A DNA stretch of 8,220 nucleotides from positions 1 to 8,220 of the forward strand of contig JAKLHL010000060.1 of assembly GCA_022710165.1 (NCBI GenBank), read 5' to 3'. The position numbers and the translations under genes are program-made. Below the pieces are notes generated by a model, which was not told the DNA's origin, ran no database searches, and saw nothing but the letters and a program-made list of their open reading frames with translations. Positions 1 to 7,132 of this stretch are shown piece after piece; position 1 is the stretch's first letter, and the number at the start of each line of letters is the position of its first letter. The stretch comes from Bdellovibrionales bacterium. GTDB lineage: Bacteria; Bdellovibrionota; JAFGOL01.

Positions 1-2
1 TC

Positions 3-566
3 CTTGGGCTTGCAAACTGTTTAGCCACGTTGGCTGATTTTATCCCCCTACATTCCATAAGTTCCTGGGGTGTACCGGCCGTGCTTGTACAAATAAGGCC
101 TACCCTTGAAGAGAAAGCTGCTCTTGTAGGCAACGCGGCTGACGTTATGAGAAGACTAGGGGTCAAGAAGCCAAAGGTTGCTGCAATATGTGCGGTTGAA
201 ACTGTGAACCCGGAGAAGATGCCTGCGACGCTTGATGCACAAAAACTTTCTGAGATGGCAAAGGCAGGAAAGCTGGGCGACGTTTTCGTTGATGGTCCTT
301 TCGCTCTTGACGTGGCTATCTCCAAACATGCTGCCAAGGTAAAGAAACTGGATAATATGGACGTCCCAGGTGATGCTGATGTTATCCTCGCTGACGATAT
401 TGAGAGCGGGAATATGATATACAAGTGTTTGTGCAACTTCGGCCAGGGTCGTTCCGCTGCTATAGTTTGCGGAGCTAAGGCACCTCTTGTTCTTACATCA
501 AGGTCAGACACGCACGAATCAAAATATCTTTCAATAGTTCTGGCCATAGCTACGAGCGGTAACTGA
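3..566 (+). CDS. ptb: Phosphate butyryl/acetyltransferase (Ptb/Pta family), 5'-truncated by the window edge
   Basis: This is the C-terminal 187 residues of an enzyme that transfers an acyl group between CoA and phosphate (butyryl- or acetyl-CoA to acyl phosphate) in the cytoplasm. With a butyrate or acetate kinase, it yields ATP during fermentation. The frame stays open to the first base, so the true start lies upstream; the TTG at about 30 is internal. Family landmarks seen are a GDADVILADDIESGN block, in which the family's usual P-x-I-E-x-G-N reads DDIESGN, followed by YKCL, a GAKAPLVLTSRSD segment and ESKYLSI near the end. These match the acyl-phosphate/CoA-binding C-terminal part of Ptb. 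A full-length Ptb is about 300 residues, so roughly 110 are missing. Butyryl versus acetyl specificity cannot be told from this part. The DedA gene starts 13 bp downstream, so the two are probably co-transcribed. Confidence 0.85.
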   Translation, partial: LGLANCLATLADFIPLHSISSWGVPAVLVQIRPTLEEKAALVGNAADVMRRLGVKKPKVAAICAVETVNPEKMPATLDAQKLSEMAKAGKLGDVFVDGPFALDVAISKHAAKVKKLDNMDVPGDADVILADDIESGNMIYKCLCNFGQGRSAAIVCGAKAPLVLTSRSDTHESKYLSIVLAIATSGN

Positions 567-570
567 TAAA

Positions 571-575
571 AGGAG
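571..575 (+). promoter_or_regulatory. Ribosome-binding site of the DedA gene
   Basis: AGGAG lies in the 13-bp gap after the ptb stop, with a short 4-nt spacer to the ATG at 580. It supports that start codon. Confidence 0.7.
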
Positions 576-579
576 ATAG

Positions 580-1194
580 ATGGAACATATACTCGGGATA
601 TTTAGCAGCGGCAGCGGTGCAATAGAAGTATACGGGATAATAATAGTCCTGCTAATGGCCGGAGCTGTCGGGTTCCCTTTTCCTGAGGATGTGGTTTTTC
701 TTAGTGCCGGTTATTTTGCCTATAAGGGTGTTATTAATCCGGTCTATGCAATACTTATAGGTTACATTGCGGTGCTGGCCGGAGATGCTATTGTTTACAC
801 CCTCGGTAATAAATTGGGTGCCAAGGTCTTTGGTCTTCCTATCTTAAGGACGATAATAACCCCTGAAGCGATACAGAAAGGAAAAAAACTTCTGCACAAG
901 AACGGACCGAGGTTCGTTTTTGTGAGCAAGTTCATAATAGGCCTAAGATATACGGTGTTCTTTGTTTCGGGCATGATGGAAATAGGTTTCTTAAGGTTCA
1001 TAAAGTTTGATGCCATGGCTTCTGCTATCAGTGTTCCTACGCTTGTCTGCCTTGCGTATTTTAACGGTGACAAGATAGATCAGGTCCTTTCTTATGTTAA
1101 GGACGCGGAATACTCGATACTTGCGGTAGCTGCTGCAGTGATATTATTCTTCGCTTTTAGGTATTATCACGTGAAGAGGAAAAAAACTGTTTAA
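580..1194 (+). CDS. DedA-family integral membrane protein
   Basis: This 204-residue protein has the DedA (SNARE-associated/VTT) fold. Family members sit in the inner membrane; some recycle undecaprenyl phosphate or phospholipids across the bilayer, and many are uncharacterised. Evidence: an N-terminal hydrophobic stretch (about 18-30) leads into GFPFPED (31-37), the family's P-x-P re-entrant motif. Next come SAGYFAYKG and AGDAIVYTLGNKLG, matching the family's A-G-x-x-x-x-x-G and G-D-x-x-x-Y-x-x-G pattern. A second re-entrant block reads FVSKFIIGLRYTVFFVSG, where the usual R-F-x-P-G-x-R appears as K-F-I-I-G-L-R, so the first Arg is Lys and the Pro is lost. A C-terminal membrane helix (about 178-193) ends in a basic tail (HVKRKK) expected on the cytoplasmic side. 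The length is typical. The stop overlaps the next start as TAATG, indicating translational coupling with the amidohydrolase homologue. The substrate is unknown. Confidence 0.88.
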   Translation: MEHILGIFSSGSGAIEVYGIIIVLLMAGAVGFPFPEDVVFLSAGYFAYKGVINPVYAILIGYIAVLAGDAIVYTLGNKLGAKVFGLPILRTIITPEAIQKGKKLLHKNGPRFVFVSKFIIGLRYTVFFVSGMMEIGFLRFIKFDAMASAISVPTLVCLAYFNGDKIDQVLSYVKDAEYSILAVAAAVILFFAFRYYHVKRKKTV

Positions 1195-2732
1195 TGGATA
1201 TACTTATAAACAATGCTATCATCTATGATCCCGACGAGAAAAAAAGTTTCCTTGGCGGTGTATCTGTCATAGGTTCAAGGATAGCAGAAGTTTATTCAGA
1301 ACATTCAGTTATACCTGTGGAAAGGTTCGATAGGGTCATTGACGCAAAGGCAAAGTACCTTTTACCCGGTTTTTTTGACGTACACAGCCGCGGTGATCTT
1401 GCAATGGTATCAGAGAACTCAAGGATATCGGCTCTAGCACAGGGCATAACTGTTGAGGTCGTCGGACAGGATGGTTTTTCTGTCGCTCCCATAAGTTCCA
1501 AGAACTATATGCTCCATGGCGAGTATGTAACATCAAGTCTAGGAAGCCCCCAGCTTAAATGGCGCTGGGAAAGTGTTTTTGAATATCTGGACCTCATACA
1601 CGGCAAGAACGGCACTAATGTGCTGTTCTATGCTCCACACGGCACGATGAGGCTTGAAGCTTCACTTAATCCAGTACTTTCTCAAGAAGGTCTCTCGGCC
1701 CTTAAATACCTGCTTGAGAGGGCTTTGGACGAAGGCGCTGTGGGGATGTCCGTTTCTGTTAGCCAGTCCCCCTCTAAGGACGGATGGCAGGACAATGCAG
1801 AAATGGAAATGCTCTTAAAGGTCCTCAAGAAAAAGAACGGCATACTTTGTGTTAATCTTGAGAACATAGTCGATACTAAGAAAGAAGTAGACCGTGCTAT
1901 CAGTCTTGCCAAGAGCCATGGTTTAAGGTTACACCTTAGCGGGATATTGGTACACGACCCGTCCACATATATGGCTTTATTATCGTCGCTGGATAAGAGA
2001 AAGAAAGAAGTCCCGGGTCTTTTGCTGGATATATCACCATATAACAACAGGCTTATAAAACTGATAGACCTTTTGCCGAAGGAACTTAAGACGCTTTCAC
2101 CAGAAGAGATAAGGGTGTCACTCAAGAAAGCAGAAGTTGCTCAAGAGGTGCTGGATCATATTAACGTCCACGAACAGTACCTGGAAAAGATAAAAATGGT
2201 GACTACTTCAAAACAGGACCTTAAGAAGTATGAAGGATGCCTGCTTGACGATATCTCAAAAGAGAAAGGCGATAGCATGTATGAGATCATCTTGAGCCTT
2301 TTGATCTTTGACGTTGACAAGACCGTTTTCGAGTACGAGGCTGTAAGCCCATCAGTCCTTAAATATGCTTTTGAGCATGATTTTGTTCTGCCTGCTACCT
2401 CTGGGTGTATAGACGGAAGGTACACGCCAGATATATTTGGCGCTATCACTAGGTACATAAGTCATTATTCAGAGAAGGACCCGTCAAAGGTGGCAGAAAA
2501 ACTTTCCTGGTATCCTTCTAAATTCTATGGCCTAAGGTGGGGACTTAAAGCTGGGCTCAAGGCCAATCTGGTATTACTGGATATGGACAATGTATACAGC
2601 GAATCTGACTTTGTTAACCCAAGGGCTGTTGCCAGCGGTGCTGAATATATAATAATGAACGGAAAGGTCATTTGGGAAAAAGGAAAGGTCGTTGGTCCAA
2701 AGAACGGAGAAGTTATTAGCTGGACTATTTAA
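1194..2732 (+). CDS. N-acyl-D-amino-acid deacylase-like amidohydrolase with eroded metal site, probable pseudoenzyme or neofunctionalised
   Basis: This 512-residue protein has the full layout of the D-aminoacylase branch of the amidohydrolase superfamily. It has the N-terminal beta-sandwich strand (ILINNAIIYDP), PGFFDVH at 58-64, a GQDGFSVAP segment at 91-99, HGTMR at 149-153, a GLKAGLKANLVLLD return into the sandwich and IIMNGKVIWEKGKVVG near the end. Length is normal for the family (about 480-530). The family's metal and catalytic positions do not match. The H-x-H pair reads H64-S-R66, the bridging Cys of G-N-C-G is D93, and the His of Y-x-x-H-x-R appears as N221. The His of S-H-x-K appears as G250, the active-site Asp of S-D-G as S403 in ATSG, and H-P-R as T411-P-D. 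Alignment by eye; D407 is a possible alternative ligand. The reading frame is intact, so the product is probably still selected. It may bind a ligand or have a different chemistry. Its start overlaps the DedA stop by one base, and its stop overlaps the sigma gene's stop. Confidence 0.8.
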   Translation: MDILINNAIIYDPDEKKSFLGGVSVIGSRIAEVYSEHSVIPVERFDRVIDAKAKYLLPGFFDVHSRGDLAMVSENSRISALAQGITVEVVGQDGFSVAPISSKNYMLHGEYVTSSLGSPQLKWRWESVFEYLDLIHGKNGTNVLFYAPHGTMRLEASLNPVLSQEGLSALKYLLERALDEGAVGMSVSVSQSPSKDGWQDNAEMEMLLKVLKKKNGILCVNLENIVDTKKEVDRAISLAKSHGLRLHLSGILVHDPSTYMALLSSLDKRKKEVPGLLLDISPYNNRLIKLIDLLPKELKTLSPEEIRVSLKKAEVAQEVLDHINVHEQYLEKIKMVTTSKQDLKKYEGCLLDDISKEKGDSMYEIILSLLIFDVDKTVFEYEAVSPSVLKYAFEHDFVLPATSGCIDGRYTPDIFGAITRYISHYSEKDPSKVAEKLSWYPSKFYGLRWGLKAGLKANLVLLDMDNVYSESDFVNPRAVASGAEYIIMNGKVIWEKGKVVGPKNGEVISWTI

Positions 2733-2744
2733 AGTCGGCCAGCT
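2718..2744. terminator. Inverted repeat over overlapping convergent stops, candidate bidirectional terminator
   Basis: AGCTGG (2718-2723) and CCAGCT (2739-2744) form a perfect 6-bp stem. ACT/AGT just inside can add 3 bp with a CGG bulge, leaving a 6-nt A/T loop. The repeat is centred on the 8-bp overlap of the amidohydrolase TAA and the sigma-factor TAG. No T-tract follows on either strand, so factor-independent termination is uncertain. Confidence 0.35.
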
Positions 2745-3624
2745 CTACCCGCATTTTCTGTATTATCCTCTCTTCAAGTTGACGAGCCCTCTCTTTAGAG
2801 ATGCCGTACCTGTCCGCAACTTCTTGGAGCGTTAGCGGTGTTTCACTAAGCAGTCTTTCTTTTAGTATGGTCCTTTCCTTGTCGTTCAGCGTCTTGGCTA
2901 TTTTATTCAATTTTTCCATAAGCTCTATGCGGCCTTCTTTTTCCTCAACCAGAATGTCTGGCCTTTTTGAATCATCAGCATATGTGTCCTCTATGCTATG
3001 AGTATCATCGTCGTTGCTCGTTTGATTGAAAGATACTTCTGCATCTCCTGTCAGACGCGAGCTCATCTCTACCACATCTTTTTCTTTTACGTTAAGGTTC
3101 TTGCTTATAGTATCTGGAATGGCCAAGAGACCCTGATTCTCTAATTTTCTTTGTTCCTGCAAGAGGTTGTAGAAGAGCCTTTTCTGGGCCTGTGTTGTTC
3201 CTATTTTTACGAGCCTGAAGTTGTCTATTAGGAACTTTAATATATAAGACCTTATCCACCACGATGCATAATATGAAAGTTTGGAACCCTTTGAAGGGTC
3301 ATACATGCTTATGGCCTTCATTAATCCGATGTTGCCTTCCTGCACCAGGTCCATTATGTTCTGGTACATACCCTTATATTCAAAAGCTATCTTAACCACG
3401 AGCCTAAGATTTGAGAGGACGAGAAGTTTGGCCGCCTCGATGTCACCATCCAGCATTTTCTTGACCAGAGCCGCTTCTTCATCTTTACCCAAGACGCTGT
3501 ATTTTGATATCTCGTTAAGGTATAACTTTAACGGGTCGGCTGTTACAGGGAGCTGACTTTCTACAGGCCTGCGCGTCCTTACTATACTTGTATCATTGAT
3601 CTTGTTAGATCTGTTCTTTTTCAT
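2725..3624 (-). CDS. rpoH: RpoH/sigma-32-like RNA polymerase sigma factor
   Basis: This 299-residue group 2/3 sigma-70 factor directs RNA polymerase to a promoter subset. After a polar N-terminus, a region 1.2-like segment (about 29-60) contains DPLKLYLNEI. Region 2 (about 66-137) has NLRLVVKIA, DLVQEGNIGLMKAI (92-105) and YYASWWIRSYI (118-128), the core-binding and -10 recognition helices. The following TTQAQKRLFYNL (143-154) resembles the RpoH box Q-R/K-K-L-F-F-N-L of sigma-32. A short acidic linker (NDDDTHSIED) precedes region 4 (about 240-297), where LTLQEVADRYGISKERARQLE is the -35-binding helix-turn-helix. The length and this box favour RpoH over housekeeping RpoD, which is longer and has region 1.1. 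Its ATG overlaps the lgt stop (ATGA), and no strong ribosome-binding site precedes it, so translation probably depends on lgt. RpoH controls heat shock in Proteobacteria; whether this one does is inference. Confidence 0.88.
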   Translation of the reverse strand: MKKNRSNKINDTSIVRTRRPVESQLPVTADPLKLYLNEISKYSVLGKDEEAALVKKMLDGDIEAAKLLVLSNLRLVVKIAFEYKGMYQNIMDLVQEGNIGLMKAISMYDPSKGSKLSYYASWWIRSYILKFLIDNFRLVKIGTTQAQKRLFYNLLQEQRKLENQGLLAIPDTISKNLNVKEKDVVEMSSRLTGDAEVSFNQTSNDDDTHSIEDTYADDSKRPDILVEEKEGRIELMEKLNKIAKTLNDKERTILKERLLSETPLTLQEVADRYGISKERARQLEERIIQKMRVELADFK

Positions 3625-4397
3625 TGTTTCTTAAGTGAACGCACCTTTATTAAGTATATAGTCAGGCATGAAAAGAATATCACTAAACTTATACCCTGAC
3701 TTGTAGTCAATATACCGTCTATTATGTAACCCCTGATGCTGTCCCCTCTGAACATCTCAACTATCGACCTTCCTAAAGGATATGTCAGTCCGTATATGAG
3801 TAGAAGTTGTCCGTTGAATTTTTTGTTCCTCGATACTTTATAAAGTATCAGGAAGGTTATCAGGTTCACCAGCACTTGATAAAGCTGGGTCGGGTGCAAA
3901 GGTATGCCTAAAGGTCTGGTTATGCTATCAGGGTTGGTCACAGCTACGCCCCAAGGCATATCAGTGGGAACTCCATGACAACAGCCTGCCAGGAAACAGC
4001 CCAGTCTTCCAAAGACCTGTCCTAATGCAGTATAGACGATGAGGAAGTCTGCCATGTGTACAAAAGGTATCTTGTTCTTTCTTGCGAAGAGCCATACAAC
4101 CAGTACACCTCCGATAAGTCCGCCGTAGAAAGTTACTCCACCATCCCAGAAGTAGAAAACCTCTATTGGATGTTCAAGGAAGTAAGCAGGACGTTCAACT
4201 ATGGCATGGAACAATCTTGCTCCAAAAGCTCCAGCCACTATTATCCATGGGAACAAGGATGAAAGCTTGTCTTCTGGGATATTGAACTTTTTTGCGTCCT
4301 TTTGTGCAAGGAACATTGCCAGCAGAAAGCCTATGGCAAGCATTAAGCCGTACCCATAAACAGGGATGGGGCCTAGATGGAAAAGGATAGGGCGCAT
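3621..4397 (-). CDS. lgt: Prolipoprotein diacylglyceryl transferase (Lgt)
   Basis: This inner-membrane enzyme moves a diacylglyceryl group from phosphatidylglycerol to the lipobox Cys of prolipoproteins, the first step of lipoprotein maturation. I place the start at 4397 (258 residues): a GGAGG lies 9 nt upstream, while the ATG at 4445 has no ribosome-binding site and would add 16 non-family residues. The family opening PIPVYGYGLML (11-21) is followed by about seven hydrophobic segments. GGLIGG (92-97) follows Y91, where E. coli Lgt has a His. The signature GRLGCFLAGCCHG (130-142) is the Cys-rich variant in place of G-R-x-G-N-F-x-N-x-E. HPTQLYQ (168-174) and R210/E214/R217 in LGRSIVEMFRG complete the family pattern. 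It is the first gene of a two-gene unit with the sigma factor, overlapping it by 4 bp, and diverges from asnS across 102 bp. Confidence 0.93.
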   Translation of the reverse strand: MRPILFHLGPIPVYGYGLMLAIGFLLAMFLAQKDAKKFNIPEDKLSSLFPWIIVAGAFGARLFHAIVERPAYFLEHPIEVFYFWDGGVTFYGGLIGGVLVVWLFARKNKIPFVHMADFLIVYTALGQVFGRLGCFLAGCCHGVPTDMPWGVAVTNPDSITRPLGIPLHPTQLYQVLVNLITFLILYKVSRNKKFNGQLLLIYGLTYPLGRSIVEMFRGDSIRGYIIDGILTTSQGISLVIFFSCLTIYLIKVRSLKKQ

Positions 4398-4406
4398 AAA
4401 GGGTTG

Positions 4407-4411
4407 CCTCC
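4407..4411 (-). promoter_or_regulatory. Ribosome-binding site that fixes the lgt start
   Basis: On the - strand GGAGG is followed by a 9-nt spacer and the ATG at 4397. This argues for the shorter Lgt rather than an in-frame ATG at 4445. Confidence 0.8.
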
Positions 4412-4415
4412 GTAA

Positions 4416-4443
4416 TTGATTTAAAATGTCATTTGTGTATAAC
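4416..4443 (+). promoter_or_regulatory. Candidate sigma-70-type promoter of the asnS-rimO operon
   Basis: TTGATT (4416-4421), a 16-bp spacer and TATAAC (4438-4443) match the -35 and -10 consensus at 4/6 and 5/6. Transcription would begin near 4450, giving a leader of about 50 nt before the GTG start. This is pattern matching only; the organism's own consensus is unknown. Confidence 0.5.
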
Positions 4444-4472
4444 ATACTATTCTAGTTTTTAAAACCATGCAA
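4444..4472 (-). promoter_or_regulatory. Candidate sigma-70-type promoter of lgt-rpoH
   Basis: On the - strand TTGCAT (4472-4467), a 17-bp spacer and TAGTAT (4449-4444) match the consensus at 3/6 and 4/6. A second possible -10, TATACA (4441-4436), lies just downstream. The element abuts the opposing asnS -10, so the two promoters would share DNA. The match is weak. Confidence 0.35.
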
Positions 4473-4486
4473 AGTCATGCTTGGAT

Positions 4487-4491
4487 GGAGG
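4487..4491 (+). promoter_or_regulatory. Ribosome-binding site that sets the asnS GTG start
   Basis: GGAGG with an 8-nt spacer precedes GTG at 4500. The in-frame ATGs at 4467 and 4485 have no such site; the second runs straight into this GGAGG. Confidence 0.78.
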
Positions 4492-4499
4492 TCTTGAAA

Positions 4500-5789
4500 G
4501 TGAAGTGGGTTTACATAAAGGATCTAAAGGACCATATAGGTCAGGACGTCGCTATAAAAGGCTGGGTCTATAATTTTAGGTCCAGCAAGAATATAAAGTT
4601 CGTCATAGTCAGGGACGGTACAGGTCTTGTGCAGTCTGTAATAGCAAAAGGCGAGACCCCGGATGAATTTTTTGACAAGGCCGAGGAGCTTACCCAGGAG
4701 ACCTCTATAGAGATACAAGGGACCATAAAGTCGTTTGAAAGGGCTATTGGCGGCGTAGAGTTAGGGGTTAAAAGCTTCAAGATAATAGGCAAGAGCGTTG
4801 ATTATCCTATAACACCCAAAGAGCACGGCACTCCTTTCTTGATGGAGAACAGGCACCTTTGGCTTAGATCTAAAAAACAGCATGCGATAATGAGGGTCAG
4901 GGCCAGGACCATAAAGGCCATGAGGGACTACCTCGATAATAACGGTTTCCTTGGCTTGGAAAGCCCGATCCTTTCAGCAAACTCCTGCGAAGGCACATCA
5001 ACACTATTTGCCTGTGATTATTTTGGCGAAAAGGCGTATCTTTCTCAGAGCGGCCAGCTTTATGCAGAGGCTTCGGCGATGGCACACGGCAAGGTCTATA
5101 CTTTTGGCCCGACTTTCAGGGCCGAGAAATCAAAGACGAGAAGACACCTTACCGAATTCTGGATGCTCGAGCCAGAGATGGCCTACTACGACCTTGAGAT
5201 GAACATGGACCTAATAGAGAACTTTGTCTCTTACGTCGTACAAACAGTGCTTAAAGACTGCAAAGATGAACTTGTGATACTTGAAAGGGATACCAGTTCT
5301 TTGCAGAAAGTAATAGCTCCATTCCCAAGGATAAGCTACAGCGATGCTGCAGACATACTTGAAAAAGAATGCCCTGATTTTGTAAGGGGCGGTGATTTTG
5401 GAGCTGCCCACGAAACAGTGGTATCACAGCGTTATGATAAGCCGGTGTTCGTTTATGATTTCCCAAAGGTCATAAAGGGATTCTACTTCAAGGAAAGCAA
5501 AGACCCTCAATTTGTTAGAGGCTGTGACCTTCTTGCACCTGAAGGGTTTGGTGAGATAGTAGGCGGAGGACAAAGAGAGGATAGTTACGAGAAGCTCGTG
5601 GAAGGTATAAATCACCACGGCTTGAACCTTGAAGACTATAAGTGGTACCTGGACCTAAGAAAGTACGGTACAGTGCCTCACGCAGGTTTTGGTATAGGCG
5701 TAGAAAGAACGGTCGGTTGGATATGCGGGGTGCATCATATAAGAGAGACGATCCCGTTCCCAAGGACCATAAACAACCTTAGACCGTAA
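4500..5789 (+). CDS. asnS: Asparaginyl-tRNA synthetase
   Basis: This cytoplasmic class IIb aminoacyl-tRNA synthetase charges tRNA-Asn with asparagine using ATP. From the GTG at 4500 the protein has 429 residues, close to the usual AsnRS size, and begins MKWVYIKDL as AsnRS proteins do. Residues 1 to about 105 form the OB-fold anticodon-binding domain (KGWVYNFRSSKNIKF). Class II motif 1 is around 149-157 (GFLGLESPI). Motif 2 starts near 206 with FRAEKSKTRRHLTEFWMLEPE, and motif 3 is GFGIGVERTVGW (396-407). The ending HIRETIPFPRTINNLRP is the AsnRS form. AspRS would carry a large GAD insertion that is absent here, so tRNA-Asn charging is direct. It appears to lead an operon: rimO begins 10 bp after its stop, and a candidate promoter lies in the divergent gap with lgt. 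Confidence 0.95.
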   Translation: MKWVYIKDLKDHIGQDVAIKGWVYNFRSSKNIKFVIVRDGTGLVQSVIAKGETPDEFFDKAEELTQETSIEIQGTIKSFERAIGGVELGVKSFKIIGKSVDYPITPKEHGTPFLMENRHLWLRSKKQHAIMRVRARTIKAMRDYLDNNGFLGLESPILSANSCEGTSTLFACDYFGEKAYLSQSGQLYAEASAMAHGKVYTFGPTFRAEKSKTRRHLTEFWMLEPEMAYYDLEMNMDLIENFVSYVVQTVLKDCKDELVILERDTSSLQKVIAPFPRISYSDAADILEKECPDFVRGGDFGAAHETVVSQRYDKPVFVYDFPKVIKGFYFKESKDPQFVRGCDLLAPEGFGEIVGGGQREDSYEKLVEGINHHGLNLEDYKWYLDLRKYGTVPHAGFGIGVERTVGWICGVHHIRETIPFPRTINNLRP

Positions 5790-5799
5790 AAGATATAAG

Positions 5800-7128
5800 A
5801 TGAAAGTATGTCTTGTTAATTTAGGCTGTCCAAAGAACCAAAAAGACGGGGAGCAGGCTCTTTGCTCTTTCTTGAAGAGCGGCTTTGCCTATGAGAAGGA
5901 CCCTAAAAGGTCAGACGTTATCGTCGTAAATACCTGCGGCTTCATAGACGAGGCTAAAAAAGAGAGCATAGCCGTGATACTTGAGTGTGCGGGGCTGAAG
6001 GGCACAAAGAACAAGAAGGTCCTTATCGTCATGGGTTGTTTAAGCCAGCGTTATCCTGAAGAGATAAGCAAAGAGATCCCAGAGGCTGATATAATATTCG
6101 GTACAGGTACCGCAGACAGGGCCTATGAACTTTACAAGAAGTTCATTGAGAAAAGGTCCAGGGTCCTTTATCCGTCCAAACCAGGCTTTTTACCAGGCGA
6201 TCACGACTACATATCTTTGCTTAAAGGTTCTGGCTATGTGCCTGAAACCTCGATGCTGAGCGCTTATGTTAAAGTGGCGGAGGGCTGTTCAAATAATTGT
6301 GCGTATTGCGTCATACCTGCTATAAGGGGTAAGGCTGTTCACAGGGAAATATCCGATGTTAAGTCAGAGATAAGCTCACTTTCAAAGAACGGTGTAAAAG
6401 AGGTGGTCCTTATAGCCCAGGACCTGAGCTCTAACAAAAAATACCTAAAGGACCTTATAAAAGCCATCTCTCGTCTTAAAGGGCAACAAAGACCATCATG
6501 GCTGAGGCTCATGTATTGCAACCCCTGGGGCGTTGATGATGAGCTAATATCAATGATAAAGAACGAGGATTTTATAGTTAAGTATATAGATATGCCTATC
6601 CAGCATATAAGTGATCAGGTCCTTAAAAGGATGGGTAGAAAAGAAAGCTCTAGCTCCATATTAAAGAAACTTGAAACGTTAAGGGATGCAGGGATAGTCA
6701 TAAGAAGTACCGTAATGACGGGTTTCCCTGGAGAAAAGGCTAGTGATTTTAATAAATTAAAAAAGGTTGTTGGGGAAGGCTATTTTAACTGGCTTGGGAT
6801 CTTCGTATATTCACCCCAAGAGGGTACCCGGGCGTACAGCATGGATGGAAGGGTCCACATGGATGTAGCTATAGGGCGTAGAAATGAACTTGACACTATA
6901 CAATTTGATATTACAAGCAACCTTAATGAGGGGTATGTTGGAAAAACATATCCGGTCCTTATGTGCGGAGCAGAGGACGGTGTGAGCATAGGCCGTATAT
7001 TTGCTCAGGCACCAGTAATAGACGGTGTGGTAAGACTGTCTGGAAAGACAAAGGGCTCCAACGGTTTTGTTAAGGTCTTGATAGAGGAAAGTTTGGGCTA
7101 CGATCTAAAGGGGAAGATAATAGTTTAA
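5800..7128 (+). CDS. rimO: Ribosomal protein S12 methylthiotransferase (RimO)
   Basis: This radical-SAM, two-cluster enzyme adds a methylthio group to the conserved Asp of ribosomal protein S12, using SAM. It has 442 residues, the normal length. The UPF0004 domain carries C10 (LGCPKN), C46 (NTCGFIDEAKKES) and C80 (GCLSQRYPEE), which bind the auxiliary 4Fe-4S cluster. The radical-SAM motif is C163-x3-C167-x2-C170 within EGCSNNCAYCVIP, followed by RG. PIQHISDQVLKRMGR and TVMTGFPGE are typical of the family. A TRAM domain fills the last 70 or so residues. LGCPKN and the S12-type spacing separate it from MiaB, which has F-G-C-x-M-N. Small deviations are KDGE for V-D-S-E near the first Cys, and QDLSSNKKY where the family usually has Q-D-T-x-x-Y-G. 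It lies 10 bp after asnS without a strong ribosome-binding site, and 18 bp before the charged-protein gene. Confidence 0.93.
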   Translation: MKVCLVNLGCPKNQKDGEQALCSFLKSGFAYEKDPKRSDVIVVNTCGFIDEAKKESIAVILECAGLKGTKNKKVLIVMGCLSQRYPEEISKEIPEADIIFGTGTADRAYELYKKFIEKRSRVLYPSKPGFLPGDHDYISLLKGSGYVPETSMLSAYVKVAEGCSNNCAYCVIPAIRGKAVHREISDVKSEISSLSKNGVKEVVLIAQDLSSNKKYLKDLIKAISRLKGQQRPSWLRLMYCNPWGVDDELISMIKNEDFIVKYIDMPIQHISDQVLKRMGRKESSSSILKKLETLRDAGIVIRSTVMTGFPGEKASDFNKLKKVVGEGYFNWLGIFVYSPQEGTRAYSMDGRVHMDVAIGRRNELDTIQFDITSNLNEGYVGKTYPVLMCGAEDGVSIGRIFAQAPVIDGVVRLSGKTKGSNGFVKVLIEESLGYDLKGKIIV

Positions 7129-7132
7129 TAAG

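Noticed and set aside
30..32. TTG as the start of the first gene
   Set aside because: The frame is open to base 1 and upstream codons continue the Ptb fold. The gene is simply cut by the window.
4398..4445. lgt starting at 4445
   Set aside because: No Shine-Dalgarno precedes it, and the 16 extra residues do not fit the family. The GGAGG at 4407-4411 points to 4397.
4444..4499. T-box or other riboswitch in the asnS leader
   Set aside because: The leader would be only about 50 nt, far too short for a T-box, and no T-box consensus or terminator hairpin is visible.
4467..4499. asnS starting at ATG 4467 or ATG 4485
   Set aside because: Neither has a ribosome-binding site. The extra residues are unlike AsnRS, and the GGAGG at 4487-4491 is ideally placed for GTG 4500.
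7092..7121. Internal promoter with GATAAT (7116-7121) before the charged-protein gene
   Set aside because: The -10 looks acceptable, but the only -35 at 18 bp is TTTGGG. This is too weak to support, and the operon layout explains expression.
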